This document shows, in pieces, positions 8,755 through 17,346 of a DNA stretch of 64,000 nt. The stretch spans positions 1,922,001 to 1,986,000 of the forward strand of contig NZ_LT629737.1 in assembly GCF_900104765.1 (NCBI RefSeq), in the 5' to 3' direction. The DNA comes from Gillisia sp. Hel1_33_143. Lineage in GTDB: Bacteria; Bacteroidota; Bacteroidia; Flavobacteriales; Flavobacteriaceae. A program made the translations under genes and the position numbers. The notes beneath the pieces were generated by a model. That model had not been told where the DNA came from, ran no database searches, and saw nothing but the letters and a program-made list of their open reading frames with translations. How positions within the stretch are numbered: the stretch's first letter is position 1; every line of letters begins with the position of its first letter.

Positions 8755-9669
8755 ATGTCAGAAGAAAAAGACCAAACTCATTGTGTAGATGCACCCTATA
8801 AGATCTCCTTTTCTGGGTGGAAAAAAATAATCATAGAAGTTAAGAATGAGATTGCTGCAGATAGTGTAGGAATTGTTTCTGCGGGTGTTGCGTTCTATGC
8901 ATTTTTGGCCATTTTCCCAGCGATTATGGCTTTAATATCTATTTATGGATTAGCAACAGATCCTCAACAAATAGAGCAGGAGTTATCCAAACTGGCGGCT
9001 ATGATGCCGAAGCAGGCTTTTTCTTTACTAAAGGATAGAGTAGAAATATTTCTCTCTACCCCAGGAACCACTTTAGGATGGGGTACCGCAATTGGTATTT
9101 TATTTAGTATTTGGAGTTCTAATAAAGGAACAAAATCTTTGTTCGAAGGTATAGATATAGCATATGATACTGTAGAAAGTAGAGGCTTCTTTAAGCAAAT
9201 TTTAATGGCTATAATCTTTACCATATTTGGAACCATTCTCTTATTAATAAGTTTAGCTTTTATAGTGGTATTTCCTACTGTAATGCATAGGCTAGGACTG
9301 CCCGAGGGTACAGAAAATATAATAGCATTCTTAAGGTGGATTGTTTTGGCAGTAATAGTAACACTATTTCTGTGCCTGATCTATCAATATGCCCCAGCAA
9401 GAAAAAAACCAGAGCTTAAATGGGTGGTAACAGGAGCTATATTTTCTACTGTAGTCTGGTTACTTGCTTCTTGGGGATTTTCATTTTATGTGAGCAACTA
9501 TGGAAATTATGGGGAAGTATATGGATCTATTTCTGCAGTGGTAATTCTAATGTTATGGTTATATATCACTTGTTATATCATCTTACTGGGAGCAGAAATC
9601 AATTCTGAAATAGATGATTATGTTCACCCAGATTCTATTGCAGATTATAAAGTTGAAAAAAAGAACTAA
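8755..9669 (+). CDS. YihY/BrkB-family inner membrane protein
   Basis: 304 residues from the ATG at 8755 (the open frame runs upstream to 8719 but adds an atypical basic stretch). Six hydrophobic segments with the family motifs GVAFYAFLAIFPAIMALISIYGLATD near the N-terminus, WGTAIGILFSIWSSNKGT in the middle and YGSISAVVILMLWLYITCYIILLGAEIN near the end. The YihY/BrkB fold is sometimes mis-named ribonuclease BN; the transport or structural role is unsettled. Monocistronic, divergent from the efflux operon. Confidence 0.88.
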   Translation: MSEEKDQTHCVDAPYKISFSGWKKIIIEVKNEIAADSVGIVSAGVAFYAFLAIFPAIMALISIYGLATDPQQIEQELSKLAAMMPKQAFSLLKDRVEIFLSTPGTTLGWGTAIGILFSIWSSNKGTKSLFEGIDIAYDTVESRGFFKQILMAIIFTIFGTILLLISLAFIVVFPTVMHRLGLPEGTENIIAFLRWIVLAVIVTLFLCLIYQYAPARKKPELKWVVTGAIFSTVVWLLASWGFSFYVSNYGNYGEVYGSISAVVILMLWLYITCYIILLGAEINSEIDDYVHPDSIADYKVEKKN

Positions 9670-9695
9670 TTGAGCTTAAAATATATTCAATAAGG

Positions 9696-9722
9696 AAAAG
9701 CCACCTCAAAAGGTGGCTTTTT
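9696..9722. terminator. Bidirectional terminator between BrkB and the TonB-like gene
   Basis: AAAAGCCACCT and its perfect complement around CAAA, flanked by A and T runs, between two converging genes. Confidence 0.8.
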
Positions 9723-9727
9723 ATGCT

Positions 9728-10450
9728 TTAATCTTTTACCTGAAAAACTATGGGTAATGAGTATGAGACCGAGACTGGCTTACCTCGTTGCTTTCCCGGC
9801 TCAAAATGTGGCAGGGATCTTATAACTCTAATTGCCTCTGCTTGTAATTTTGGATGCTGTGCTCTAGACTGAATGTCTACCACATTTCCATTTTTATCTA
9901 TATTGAACATTACGTAAACTTTATTGATTCCAGATAGTCCTAGATTATTACCAATATCTCTGTTGAAATTTGCATTTACATAATCAGATATTTTTTCACT
10001 CATACATGTTTTACGCTTTTCATTATTTGAATAGCGCTCACACCCAGGGAAAATAGGGACATCTTCTATAACTTTAAAAGAGTAGTGCTCTATTTCCTCT
10101 TTCGGTTTTATTTCAATAATATCAACAACATCAACTATACTTGGTGATTCTACTGTTTGCTGAATATTATTCGTAGGTACTTCTTCACTATCATCAATGA
10201 TGGCTAAAATATCATCAGATTTAATTGCCTTTGGAATTGGGGGTACTGCGCGATCTACAAATACCGTTATTGGAATTTCTTCTTCTATCAACTTATCCAT
10301 TACTATCTCTTTGGAAGCTTTTTCAATAGGATAATAGCTCTTCCATTCTACTAAAAAATAACATAATAGGAGAACAACGATTAGCCCTATTTGTAAGAAA
10401 AATACAGATCTTTTTCTAAGATCTGCCGTAGCGTTTTTTTTAAATTCCAT
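9728..10450 (-). CDS. TonB-like energy transducer protein
   Basis: 240 residues. A basic start and one membrane helix (about residues 15-35, FLQIGLIVVLLLCYFLV) are followed by a Pro/Glu-rich periplasmic linker. The C-terminal TonB domain (about 165-238) is recognisable from GLSGINKVYVMFNIDKNGNVVDIQSRAQHP and IRSLPHFEPGKQRGKPVSVSYSLPIVF. TonB proteins pass proton-motive energy to outer-membrane receptors. The run PIFPGCERYSNNEKRKTCM is common in flavobacterial TonB-C proteins. No ExbB/ExbD genes are nearby. Confidence 0.88.
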   Translation of the reverse strand: MEFKKNATADLRKRSVFFLQIGLIVVLLLCYFLVEWKSYYPIEKASKEIVMDKLIEEEIPITVFVDRAVPPIPKAIKSDDILAIIDDSEEVPTNNIQQTVESPSIVDVVDIIEIKPKEEIEHYSFKVIEDVPIFPGCERYSNNEKRKTCMSEKISDYVNANFNRDIGNNLGLSGINKVYVMFNIDKNGNVVDIQSRAQHPKLQAEAIRVIRSLPHFEPGKQRGKPVSVSYSLPIVFQVKD

Positions 10451-10653
10451 AGGTTATAAGTTTATAAGTTAATATTTTTTATTATTACCAATAAACATGC
10501 CTAAGAGTTATAGTTTTTATTATCTATTATGTGTTTTCTTCAGAGATAATTTTATTTAAAAAAAATTTTATGAATGAATTAGTATTTTATTTCATTTGCT
10601 ATTCTTAGTTGAGAAAACAATTAAAAGCTATTTATTAAAATGATATCAAAAAA

Positions 10654-10682
10654 AACGCAACCATATTAAATATGATTGCGTT
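10654..10682 (-). terminator. Terminator after the NAD(P)-binding protein gene
   Basis: AACGCAA and CATATT pair with ATG and TTGCGTT around an AT loop; reading leftward it is followed by a run of eight T. It serves the gene at 10705-11343. Confidence 0.65.
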
Positions 10683-10704
10683 GTATTCTAATGTTAATTT
10701 CTAT

Positions 10705-11343
10705 CTAGTCTGCAGAGACTTTATCTAAAGCTTCTCCTATGAGAGTTTCTCCGCTTAGAATCTCAAAAGTTGCTTTATTGGCAACGTCGTCATTAAGTAC
10801 ATGCACTAAGGTTTGAGCAACATCATTTCTGCTAATCTTCCCTCTTTTATTAAGTTTACGGGCTAATTCTATCTTGTTAGTAAGCTCATCATTTGTTAAA
10901 CTCCCAGGTCTCACTATTGCATAATTTAAGCCACTATCTTTTAAGTATTCATCTGCATTGTGCTTGGCTTTTAGGTAATCCTGAAGCTCTTCTGCTTTAG
11001 ACGGCTCATCTGCTCCCATAGAACTAAGCATAACAAATTTTCTAATATTATTCTTTTTAGATGCGTCAATTAATCGTTTTGCACCTTCTTGATCTACACC
11101 AACTACATTTTTACCTCCAGATCCTGCTGCAAATAATACCTTATCTATATTGTTTTTGAATACATGGGAAATGTCTTCTTCAAGATCTCCAAGAACGGTA
11201 TCAATATTTTTAGCTTTAAAATAAGGAAGTTCATCCTCTTTTCTCACCATTGCAATAGGGTTAAAATACTGAGAATCGTGTAATAGTTGTACAATCTTTT
11301 TTCCTGTGGTACCGTTGGCACCGGCTACTAATATCTGTTCCAT
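10705..11343 (-). CDS. NAD(P)-binding atypical SDR protein (NmrA/YwnB-like)
   Basis: 212 residues with the nucleotide-binding loop GANGTTGKK at residues 8-16, a short Rossmann fold and the run KFVMLSSMGADEPSKAEELQDYLKAKHNADEYLKDSGLNYAIVRPGSL. That run is the typical core of NAD(P)H-binding NmrA-like and SDR_a5 proteins. The Tyr-Lys pair is degenerate, as in this subgroup, so it may sense or reduce rather than act as a classical dehydrogenase. Monocistronic. Confidence 0.85.
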   Translation of the reverse strand: MEQILVAGANGTTGKKIVQLLHDSQYFNPIAMVRKEDELPYFKAKNIDTVLGDLEEDISHVFKNNIDKVLFAAGSGGKNVVGVDQEGAKRLIDASKKNNIRKFVMLSSMGADEPSKAEELQDYLKAKHNADEYLKDSGLNYAIVRPGSLTNDELTNKIELARKLNKRGKISRNDVAQTLVHVLNDDVANKATFEILSGETLIGEALDKVSAD

Positions 11344-11551
11344 AGCTACAAGATAATACCTTACTACAGTATTTTGAATATCATATTCAGGGTTTAACTC
11401 ATATTTAATATAATTTCAAATAGTTAGTTTGAATATACTAAAGCCTTTAACAATTGTTTTAATACACTATTGATGAGTCGTCGTTTTCATTATATTATAG
11501 ATATGGTCATATTCTTTACTAAAACAGAAGTTACACAGTATTTATAAAATT

Positions 11552-12808
11552 TCACTCAAAATAGATCTTAGCTTTATCGTTAGAGAATGTTTTTCTTCCA
11601 TTTTTAAATCCTACTAATGGTTGCGAAATGGTTCTAATAGCGTCAATTTCATTCTTAGCTTCAAGTATTATAAAAGTTGCTGGTGCACCAACTTCAATAG
11701 TACATGGTAATGATAGGAGAGCGGCGGCATTGTCTGTAACCATCTTATATACCTCCTGTATCTCTTCATCTTTAGCTAACTGGGTAATGTTCGCGTACAT
11801 ATTTGCCATTCTAGCAAGGGAGGTATCCCCGTAAGGGGTAAAGGCATTTAGAATGTTATTACTGGAAATGGTAGTATTCACACCAAAGGTCTTCAATTCA
11901 TTAGCATTTACCATTCCACGGGGAATTAATGTGTCGTAATCTCTACCATTTAAAAAAATATCTGTTGCAGGAAGAACTGTTAGCGTAATTTCTGCATTGC
12001 TTAAAAGTAAAGCCATCTTTTTGCGTTTTTCTTTGGGCATAGCAGAGATCTTAGTAACATGCCCTATAGAAACTCTCCCTTTATAATTTCTCTTAATTGT
12101 TTCTTCGGATATTTTAGGGATGCTTGAATTATTTGGATCAAGATCAAAATCTAGATGAAAATCTACATTTACATCAAATTCCTGAGCCATGTCAAAGATC
12201 ATCTCAATATGTTTTACAGGATCTATATCTTTGTAAGGACAGCCTCCAATGAGATCAGCCCCATTAGATAATGCTTGTTTTAATAATTTTTGGGTTTCGG
12301 AAGAATTGGTGAGTCCTTCCTGAGCAAAAGCACAGATCTCTATATCTATGGCGAAAGCATATTTGTTTTTAACTCTTTTAATAGCTTCAAAAGAACGTAA
12401 TTCAGTTTTTAAATCGGTTTCAACAAAGGTGCGAAGGCCCATAGTTCCTTTCTTAATTGCCATTTCAATAACGCCACTAGCACGCTCAAAAACATCTTTT
12501 TCTGTGAAGTTTTCTTTCGCCTTTCCGGTCTCTTCAACAGCCTCATCAAGATCTCCCTTTTTGATCTCACATCTTTCTAAAATACAAGCCTTATCTAAAT
12601 GAATATGACTTTCAAAAAATCCTGAACATAAAAAATTATCCTCTGCGTTGTAAACGGTTTGGGCATCTTTTAGGTACTGAATTCTTTTTTCATTATTACT
12701 GGAAAGACTGATACTTGCAATTGTACCATCTGTAACTGCGATATCTACAGGGGCACTATTTTTATTTAGAATCGCATTTTTTATAATTAGATCATAAGCT
12801 CTGTTCAT
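11552..12808 (-). CDS. Amidohydrolase, cytosine-deaminase-like
   Basis: 418 residues of the metal-dependent amidohydrolase superfamily. The metal ligands are visible as HIH at 68-70 (ESHIHLDK), a central HLDFDLD and a GHVTK segment, and an Asn/Asp region near SSNNILNAFTPYGD. The HxHLDK motif and the small insertion after it match the cytosine deaminase/CodA-like group acting on cyclic amidines. The usual final Asp segment is SSNN here, so the substrate may differ. Standalone gene. Confidence 0.82.
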   Translation of the reverse strand: MNRAYDLIIKNAILNKNSAPVDIAVTDGTIASISLSSNNEKRIQYLKDAQTVYNAEDNFLCSGFFESHIHLDKACILERCEIKKGDLDEAVEETGKAKENFTEKDVFERASGVIEMAIKKGTMGLRTFVETDLKTELRSFEAIKRVKNKYAFAIDIEICAFAQEGLTNSSETQKLLKQALSNGADLIGGCPYKDIDPVKHIEMIFDMAQEFDVNVDFHLDFDLDPNNSSIPKISEETIKRNYKGRVSIGHVTKISAMPKEKRKKMALLLSNAEITLTVLPATDIFLNGRDYDTLIPRGMVNANELKTFGVNTTISSNNILNAFTPYGDTSLARMANMYANITQLAKDEEIQEVYKMVTDNAAALLSLPCTIEVGAPATFIILEAKNEIDAIRTISQPLVGFKNGRKTFSNDKAKIYFE

Positions 12809-13555
12809 ATATCCAAAAAAGTTTAAGCCTCTAAGATAATTAACTTGAATTAGAAGTTGAATATTTAGGTTTTAGGAATGTTACATTTTTACTATTTAGA
12901 GCTAGAAAAAACCTCATTATATTCTTTATGATAATTGATAAAGGCTTTAAAATAAAGATATTGTTCACCTTAGATTTATGAAGCTTAAGTGGAGTAACTC
13001 ATATATTTTCTTTAATTTTCTATTATATCGATTATTTTATATTATAAGGTACTTGTGTAAACGAGATTTGTTTAACGCCTAGATCAGGGAAGTTTTTAGC
13101 TCCGATATTTTTAGAATTACTAATCTGATGAGGTTTTTATGTAAAAGGATTTTCTTAGGAACAACAATAATTCAGATTTATAGTAAATTGCTATAGGTTT
13201 TGAATTATGATAATTAAATAATATCTTAATTGAATTATTTTCTGTTTTTAAATAATAGCATTATTATGTAAATAACATTGTGAATCCAAATCCAGAATAA
13301 TCAGTTACACTAATTTTTGTCCAGTTTTCAAATGTTTTCTTTCATTCTTTATCATTCAGTCTTTTCCACATTTCTAAATAACCATCAAAAATTTCAGTTT
13401 GGACACTTAAATTCAGGTGAATTTTCAGTCGCATTAAAACTTTTCTTTTTAGTATGAGTCCAGCCTTTTCCACCACTGAATACTAAACTACGCTTTTGCG
13501 ATAATATCCGTTGTTAACTAATGGATTTTGTAAGTTACATAATTAGTAACTGCTA
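12809..13555. other. Gene-poor stretch holding decayed sequence
   Basis: No intact gene is seen in these 747 bases. Between about 13330 and 13480 the leftward strand holds fragments that look protein-like in two frames (SGGKGWTHTKKKSF and EIFDGYLEMWKRLNDKE), suggesting a broken gene end. Positions 13478-13515 match one half of the island's attC-like repeat. The rest is AT-rich without recognisable signals. Confidence 0.4.
13478..13515 (-). repeat. attC-like remnant outside the island
   Basis: These 38 bases align without gaps to the GTT-side half of the island repeat (for example 24917-24954), with about 30 identities. Shared blocks include ATACTAAA, CTTTT and CGATAA. It ends in CCGTTGTT, and 11 bases on from the last GTT (13513) there is a G, as in every cassette start of the array. 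The AAC-side half is not present. Confidence 0.5.
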
Positions 13556-14203
13556 TTAATTCTCTGGTCTTTCAGGAATGTACACTACCTTAATTTCTAT
13601 TTCATTTCCATATTCTACTATAATTGAACATAACACAGAAACACTTTGTCCATTATGGATAGCAGGTTTCATTACTGGTATTTTTCTTAGCACTCTTAAG
13701 ATTTCTGCTTGAATGGTCACCTCTGAATTTCTAACTTTCATCCCGGTCAAACTTCCGTTTTCGTCAATTATAAAAAAAGCATCTACCTGCTTTGATTCTG
13801 AAAGATTTAAATCTTTAGAAACACTCAAATTAAATTCCCGCTTTATAAAAGTCGATACTTTATTCTTAAAGCATTTCAATGTCTCTTTTTTAGAAAGTTC
13901 TTCGCAACCATTATAAATAGGCGCGATATCTACATCTTTTAATATCATCCTCTTATCAGGACTAAAATTTGCTAAACCGTCATCATGTAAGATAATGCTG
14001 CATAAACTTAGCAGTGCCTGCTCTTCTTCTTTAGAAATATTTCCTTGTGCCATCACCTGTTCTTGTACAGCATTGATTTTCATTATCAATTCACTTTCTA
14101 TTTTTTTTGTAGGCTCAGATGTTGATTTGCATGACACGAATAGGAGACTAATAGAGAAGATTGAAATAGCCAATAATTTTTGTAATCTTTTTGTTCTTTT
14201 CAA
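13556..14203 (-). CDS. Lipoprotein with TonB-C-like domain
   Basis: 215 residues. A lipoprotein signal (ISIFSISLLFVSC, Cys about 26) precedes a helical stretch and a C-terminal domain. That domain resembles TonB-C (KQVDAFFIIDENGSLTGMKVRNSEVTIQAEILRVLRKIPVMKPAIHNGQSVSV). Unlike a true TonB it lacks a membrane-spanning anchor and Pro linker, so it is probably a surface or periplasmic protein of this fold. Its stop codon lies 40 bp from the attC-like remnant at 13513, the spacing seen in the cassettes of the island. It may therefore be an old captured cassette gene. Confidence 0.75.
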   Translation of the reverse strand: MKRTKRLQKLLAISIFSISLLFVSCKSTSEPTKKIESELIMKINAVQEQVMAQGNISKEEEQALLSLCSIILHDDGLANFSPDKRMILKDVDIAPIYNGCEELSKKETLKCFKNKVSTFIKREFNLSVSKDLNLSESKQVDAFFIIDENGSLTGMKVRNSEVTIQAEILRVLRKIPVMKPAIHNGQSVSVLCSIIVEYGNEIEIKVVYIPERPEN

Positions 14204-14339
14204 TTTTATAGTTTTTTCTAGATTGTTTTAAATGTGCGGTAACCATCTAAATATACATTATTATTTTAGAAACCTAAAGCTCCAATTATCTAAGTAAAAC
14301 TTGTCAACTTTAGCCAAGTCGATGATGTTTGAAAATAAA

Positions 14340-14375
14340 AATTCCCAATCAGGTATTTTTACCTGATTGGGAATT
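14340..14375. terminator. Perfect 16-bp hairpin, likely terminator
   Basis: AATTCCCAATCAGGTA and its exact complement around four T. There is no long T-run after it, so it may be a rho-independent terminator or a chromosomal hairpin near the island's left end. Confidence 0.5.
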
Positions 14376-14575
14376 TATAATTTTAATCTATTTAGGAATT
14401 TCCGAGTGATAGTGTCATCAGAATATTGTTAGAAACCTTATGCTCTGTACTAGGAAATACCTCAATGCTTTCCCATTCCTTCGATATGGTGTGTTTTGAA
14501 ACAAAAAAATCTGCTCAGGAGAAAATACTTGGCAGATTTTTATTTTTTTAATCCGCAGCATAGCTGCGCTTCATA

Positions 14576-14588
14576 GTGGAGTCGGAGG
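14576..14588. repeat. attL (left attachment site)
   Basis: GTGGAGTCGGAGG, identical to the tmRNA acceptor-stem segment at 40344-40356. It sits 171 bp before the recombinase gene, the usual place for an attachment core. Confidence 0.8.
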
Positions 14589-14707
14589 CTATTGAATATA
14601 CTATAATTCAGTTTATTTATCCTATGCAAATAAGTGGGTAAAACCTTTATTGACATCTTGTTTTATTACTTATTATAACTTACTTTTGAAAGTAAATATA
14701 GGTAAAA

Positions 14708-14740
14708 TTGTCACCTATTTTGTCACCTTTATTGTCACCT
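14708..14740. promoter_or_regulatory. Three 12-bp-spaced arm-type repeats (left)
   Basis: TTGTCACCT occurs at 14708, 14720 and 14732, exactly 12 bp apart, ending 19 bp before the recombinase ATG. Two related copies lie at the other end of the island. The likely role is binding of the recombinase arm domain; their position over the promoter suggests autoregulation. Confidence 0.65.
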
Positions 14741-14759
14741 CTTTCAAAAGTGTATTTAT

Positions 14760-16025
14760 ATGACTTCAACTTTTTATCTCAAGGAAGCTAAAACTACTGG
14801 CGAATCCTTAATTTATTTCTCTTGTCACTTTAAAGAGGAAGGTAGGAAATTCGTTTATTCTACCGGAGAAAAAATTGCACCTACTCATTGGGATCAGAAG
14901 AATAAAATGCCTGTAATGCGTGGGAAGAATAAAGCAATCAATCGGGGCTCTATAAAAACACAGTTAGGCAGATATGAAAGTTGTTTTAAGAACACGCGTT
15001 CCCGATGTATAGAAATGCAAGAGGATTTTACTTCCCAAGTTTTAAAAACTGCTTTTGATGAAGAGTTTAAAAAATCCCCTACCGGAAAGAATATTTTCTT
15101 TGATGCCTTCGAGATCTTTATGGATCAGAAGAAAAAAAATCAGGAGTGGAAGAAATCAACTGAGAAGAGGTATAACAATATTCAAAATCTATTGAAGTCT
15201 TTCCAAGCTGAAACAGGTTATAAGTTGAATTTCAATGCCATTAACAGTAGGTTCCATTCTGAATTCACCTATTACTGCATTGAGACGAAAGGGCACGTAA
15301 ACAATACCTATTCCAGAAATTTAGGACTATTCAAAACCTTTATGCATTGGGCCTTGGAAAATGGTTACACGTACAATGAAGAATTTAAAAAAATAAAGAA
15401 AATTTCTAAAGTTGTAACTCAACAAATAGCACTTAAAAAGTCCGATCTGCAGAAGTTGATGGATCACGAATTTGAACCAAAACAAAAATATCTAGAACGT
15501 GTCCGGGATGTTTTCGTTTTTTCATGCGTTACAGGTTTAAGATTCGGTGAATTAGGCCTTGTGTCAAGGAATAATATTATTGATGGCAACTTACACCTTA
15601 AAGAGGAAAAAGGTGCAGAAAAGGAAGCTAGAACAATTCCATTGAATGATTTAGCAGAATATATACTAAAAAAATACAATTATAATCTTCCACTGATAAC
15701 CAACCAACGTCAAAATGACTATATCAAGGATATTTTTGAGGAGGCAGGTTACACCTGGGACGTTGAAAAGAATGTAACTAGAGGGAAGAATGTTGATCGA
15801 CAGACATTGCCATTTTATAAGCGCGTAAGTACACATACAGCAAGACGTACTTTTATCACAATGCTTAAGCGCGAGGGAAAAAGCGATAAGCTTATTTCCA
15901 AAATTACCGGCCACAAAGACCTGAAAACCTTAAATCAGTATTACCAGGTTGATGATGAAGCAAAAAAAGAGGCAGTAACTTCTACATTCGATATTAAATT
16001 TAATTCCTTGAAGAAAGTTGATTAA
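14760..16025 (+). CDS. Tyrosine recombinase (island integrase)
   Basis: 421 residues, Bacteroidetes transposon/ICE type: an N-terminal arm-binding part, a SAM-like core-binding domain (about 110-210) and a C-terminal catalytic domain. Catalytic residues are R261 (TGLRFGEL), H359 and R362 (THTARRTF), H385 (ITGHKD) and the nucleophile Y394 or Y395 (LNQYYQ). It lies next to attL and so most likely excises and integrates the element at the tmRNA gene. It is too long, and lacks the extra IntI patch, to be an integron integrase. Confidence 0.92.
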   Translation: MTSTFYLKEAKTTGESLIYFSCHFKEEGRKFVYSTGEKIAPTHWDQKNKMPVMRGKNKAINRGSIKTQLGRYESCFKNTRSRCIEMQEDFTSQVLKTAFDEEFKKSPTGKNIFFDAFEIFMDQKKKNQEWKKSTEKRYNNIQNLLKSFQAETGYKLNFNAINSRFHSEFTYYCIETKGHVNNTYSRNLGLFKTFMHWALENGYTYNEEFKKIKKISKVVTQQIALKKSDLQKLMDHEFEPKQKYLERVRDVFVFSCVTGLRFGELGLVSRNNIIDGNLHLKEEKGAEKEARTIPLNDLAEYILKKYNYNLPLITNQRQNDYIKDIFEEAGYTWDVEKNVTRGKNVDRQTLPFYKRVSTHTARRTFITMLKREGKSDKLISKITGHKDLKTLNQYYQVDDEAKKEAVTSTFDIKFNSLKKVD

Positions 16026-16047
16026 CTCGGCGCTAAAATAAAAGTTT

Positions 16048-16914
16048 ATGGATAACTCTGAAAATAGTACTGGTCTACAATTAGACCGTATAGAGATTAG
16101 AAGAATAATTGCAATAGGTAAGAAAAAAGGAAGTAATTTGGGAATGTTTGAATTTAAGGGTGAGCTAAATTCATTGCGAGTACATTCTATTAATAATGAA
16201 CATTTGGCTGAGATGGTTCACGAGTACATGCAAGACATTCAACTGGCTTACATTAGGCATAAATCCTACTATAAGATTGCTATCACGAGCTTCCGATCTT
16301 CGAAAGATAAAATAATTGCAAAAGCAAAGTTGTATAATGAGACAATCGATCCTGAAAATAAAGAACAGGAAACAAATTTTGCAGCTTCAATGTATGAGAG
16401 CTTTATAAAAACTCAACCAGATTTTGGTTTGGGTATAGATATTCTGGAAGAAATAAAAGAACTAGAAAATGTTGTTACAATCTATGAATGTTTGGAAGAA
16501 AAAAAGAGACGGGTAGATGCAATTATAAACGAAACAACTGAAAGAATACGAAATAAGGAAAACGTACCGGTAATATATACTGATAAAGACTCTCAAATAT
16601 TCAATACTGTTTGGGAAGCGGTTATATATCACTCAGTATTAGTCGATATAGATCCAAAGAAGTATATCAGGAGCAAGAAAGATATACCTGATCTAGTTCA
16701 AACCTGGATTAAGCCAGATGGTAAAGCTATTTCTCCTAATACTTTCTATCAGAAACTTCAAAAGATTCAAATGGCAAAGAAGGGAATTGCAGACCCTAAG
16801 CACGGTAAGTATACTATTAACGATTACGAATCTGTAAAACAAAGACTGATAAGGGGTTTTCCTCAGGCAGTTTCTGTACTTGAACTTAATTATTACCACA
16901 ACGAATTATATTAA
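16048..16914 (+). CDS. Unknown protein of the mobile island
   Basis: 288 residues, not recognised. Mostly charged and predicted helical, with no membrane segment or signal peptide. The C-terminal part (DIPDLVQTWIKPDGKAISPNTFYQKLQKIQ) looks like a helical DNA-binding or adaptor region. Genes of this kind often stand between the integrase and the excisionase in Bacteroidetes elements. The start lies 22 bp after the integrase stop, so the two are probably co-transcribed. Confidence 0.6.
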   Translation: MDNSENSTGLQLDRIEIRRIIAIGKKKGSNLGMFEFKGELNSLRVHSINNEHLAEMVHEYMQDIQLAYIRHKSYYKIAITSFRSSKDKIIAKAKLYNETIDPENKEQETNFAASMYESFIKTQPDFGLGIDILEEIKELENVVTIYECLEEKKRRVDAIINETTERIRNKENVPVIYTDKDSQIFNTVWEAVIYHSVLVDIDPKKYIRSKKDIPDLVQTWIKPDGKAISPNTFYQKLQKIQMAKKGIADPKHGKYTINDYESVKQRLIRGFPQAVSVLELNYYHNELY

Positions 16915-16922
16915 TTAAAAAT

Positions 16923-16964
16923 CGTAACCCCTTTCCGTAACCCCTTACCTATAGATTACCTATA
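16923..16964. repeat. Short direct repeats before the HTH gene
   Basis: CGTAACCCCTT occurs at 16923 and 16936 (13-bp period) and TTACCTATA at 16945 and 16956 (11-bp period). Placed in front of the excisionase-like gene, they may bind that protein or a regulator. Confidence 0.45.
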
Positions 16965-17004
16965 ATTCTTTTACAATTTAGCCTTGAATTTAAAAATCAA
17001 GGTA

Positions 17005-17289
17005 ATGGAAAAAATAACTCAAGTACACGGAATCACTCGGGAAGATCTCTTCAATGCTTTCCAACGATTGGAGGATAAAATCAATAATCTTCAAGCGGCC
17101 AATCGTAAACCGAAAAAACATTCTATAAAGGAACTAGCTCAGAATTGCGGAGTAGCAGAGCTAACCGTTAGAAACTGGATTGCTGATGGTAAAGTTAAAG
17201 CGGAAAGAATTGGACGTAGGATCTTTATATCAGAAGAAGAATTTCAGAAAGCCTTATCTGAAGTGAAATCAATTAAATACAAAAGGTGA
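17005..17289 (+). CDS. Helix-turn-helix excisionase-like protein
   Basis: 94 residues from the ATG at 17005; an in-frame ATG at 16984 would add 7. After an N-terminal coiled-coil stretch comes a winged HTH of the excisionase/MerR-like HTH_17 class (SIKELAQNCGVAELTVRNWIADGKVKAERIGRRIFISEEEF). Such proteins bend DNA at attachment sites or regulate element genes. It is followed by an intrinsic terminator. Confidence 0.8.
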   Translation: MEKITQVHGITREDLFNAFQRLEDKINNLQAANRKPKKHSIKELAQNCGVAELTVRNWIADGKVKAERIGRRIFISEEEFQKALSEVKSIKYKR

Positions 17290-17319
17290 AAACCTAGTGT
17301 TTTATAACTCTAGGTTTTT
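17289..17319 (+). terminator. Terminator after the HTH gene
   Basis: AAAACCTAG pairs with CTAGGTTTTT around a 12-nt loop, followed by a T-run, and overlaps the HTH stop codon region. Confidence 0.65.
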
Positions 17320-17346
17320 ATCTGCACTAGTAATTGATTTCAGGGA

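Larger units (their letters stand above)
14204..14759. other. Left junction region: hairpins, gene fragment, attL and arm repeats
   Basis: No intact gene. Contains a strong hairpin (14340-14375), a leftward open fragment ending at about 14399 that reads TISKEWESIEVFPSTEHK and looks like a gene 3' end without its start, the attL copy (14576-14588) and three TTGTCACCT repeats (14708-14740). Confidence 0.5.

Noticed and set aside
13556-14203. The second TonB-C-like protein as a working TonB
   Set aside because: It has a lipoprotein signal instead of a membrane-spanning anchor and no proline-rich linker.
14760-16025. The tyrosine recombinase as the integron integrase
   Set aside because: It is 421 residues, has a Bacteroidetes element-type N-terminus, sits next to attL at the opposite end from the array entry, and shows no IntI-specific insertion that I can see. 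A role on the cassettes is not excluded but not supported.
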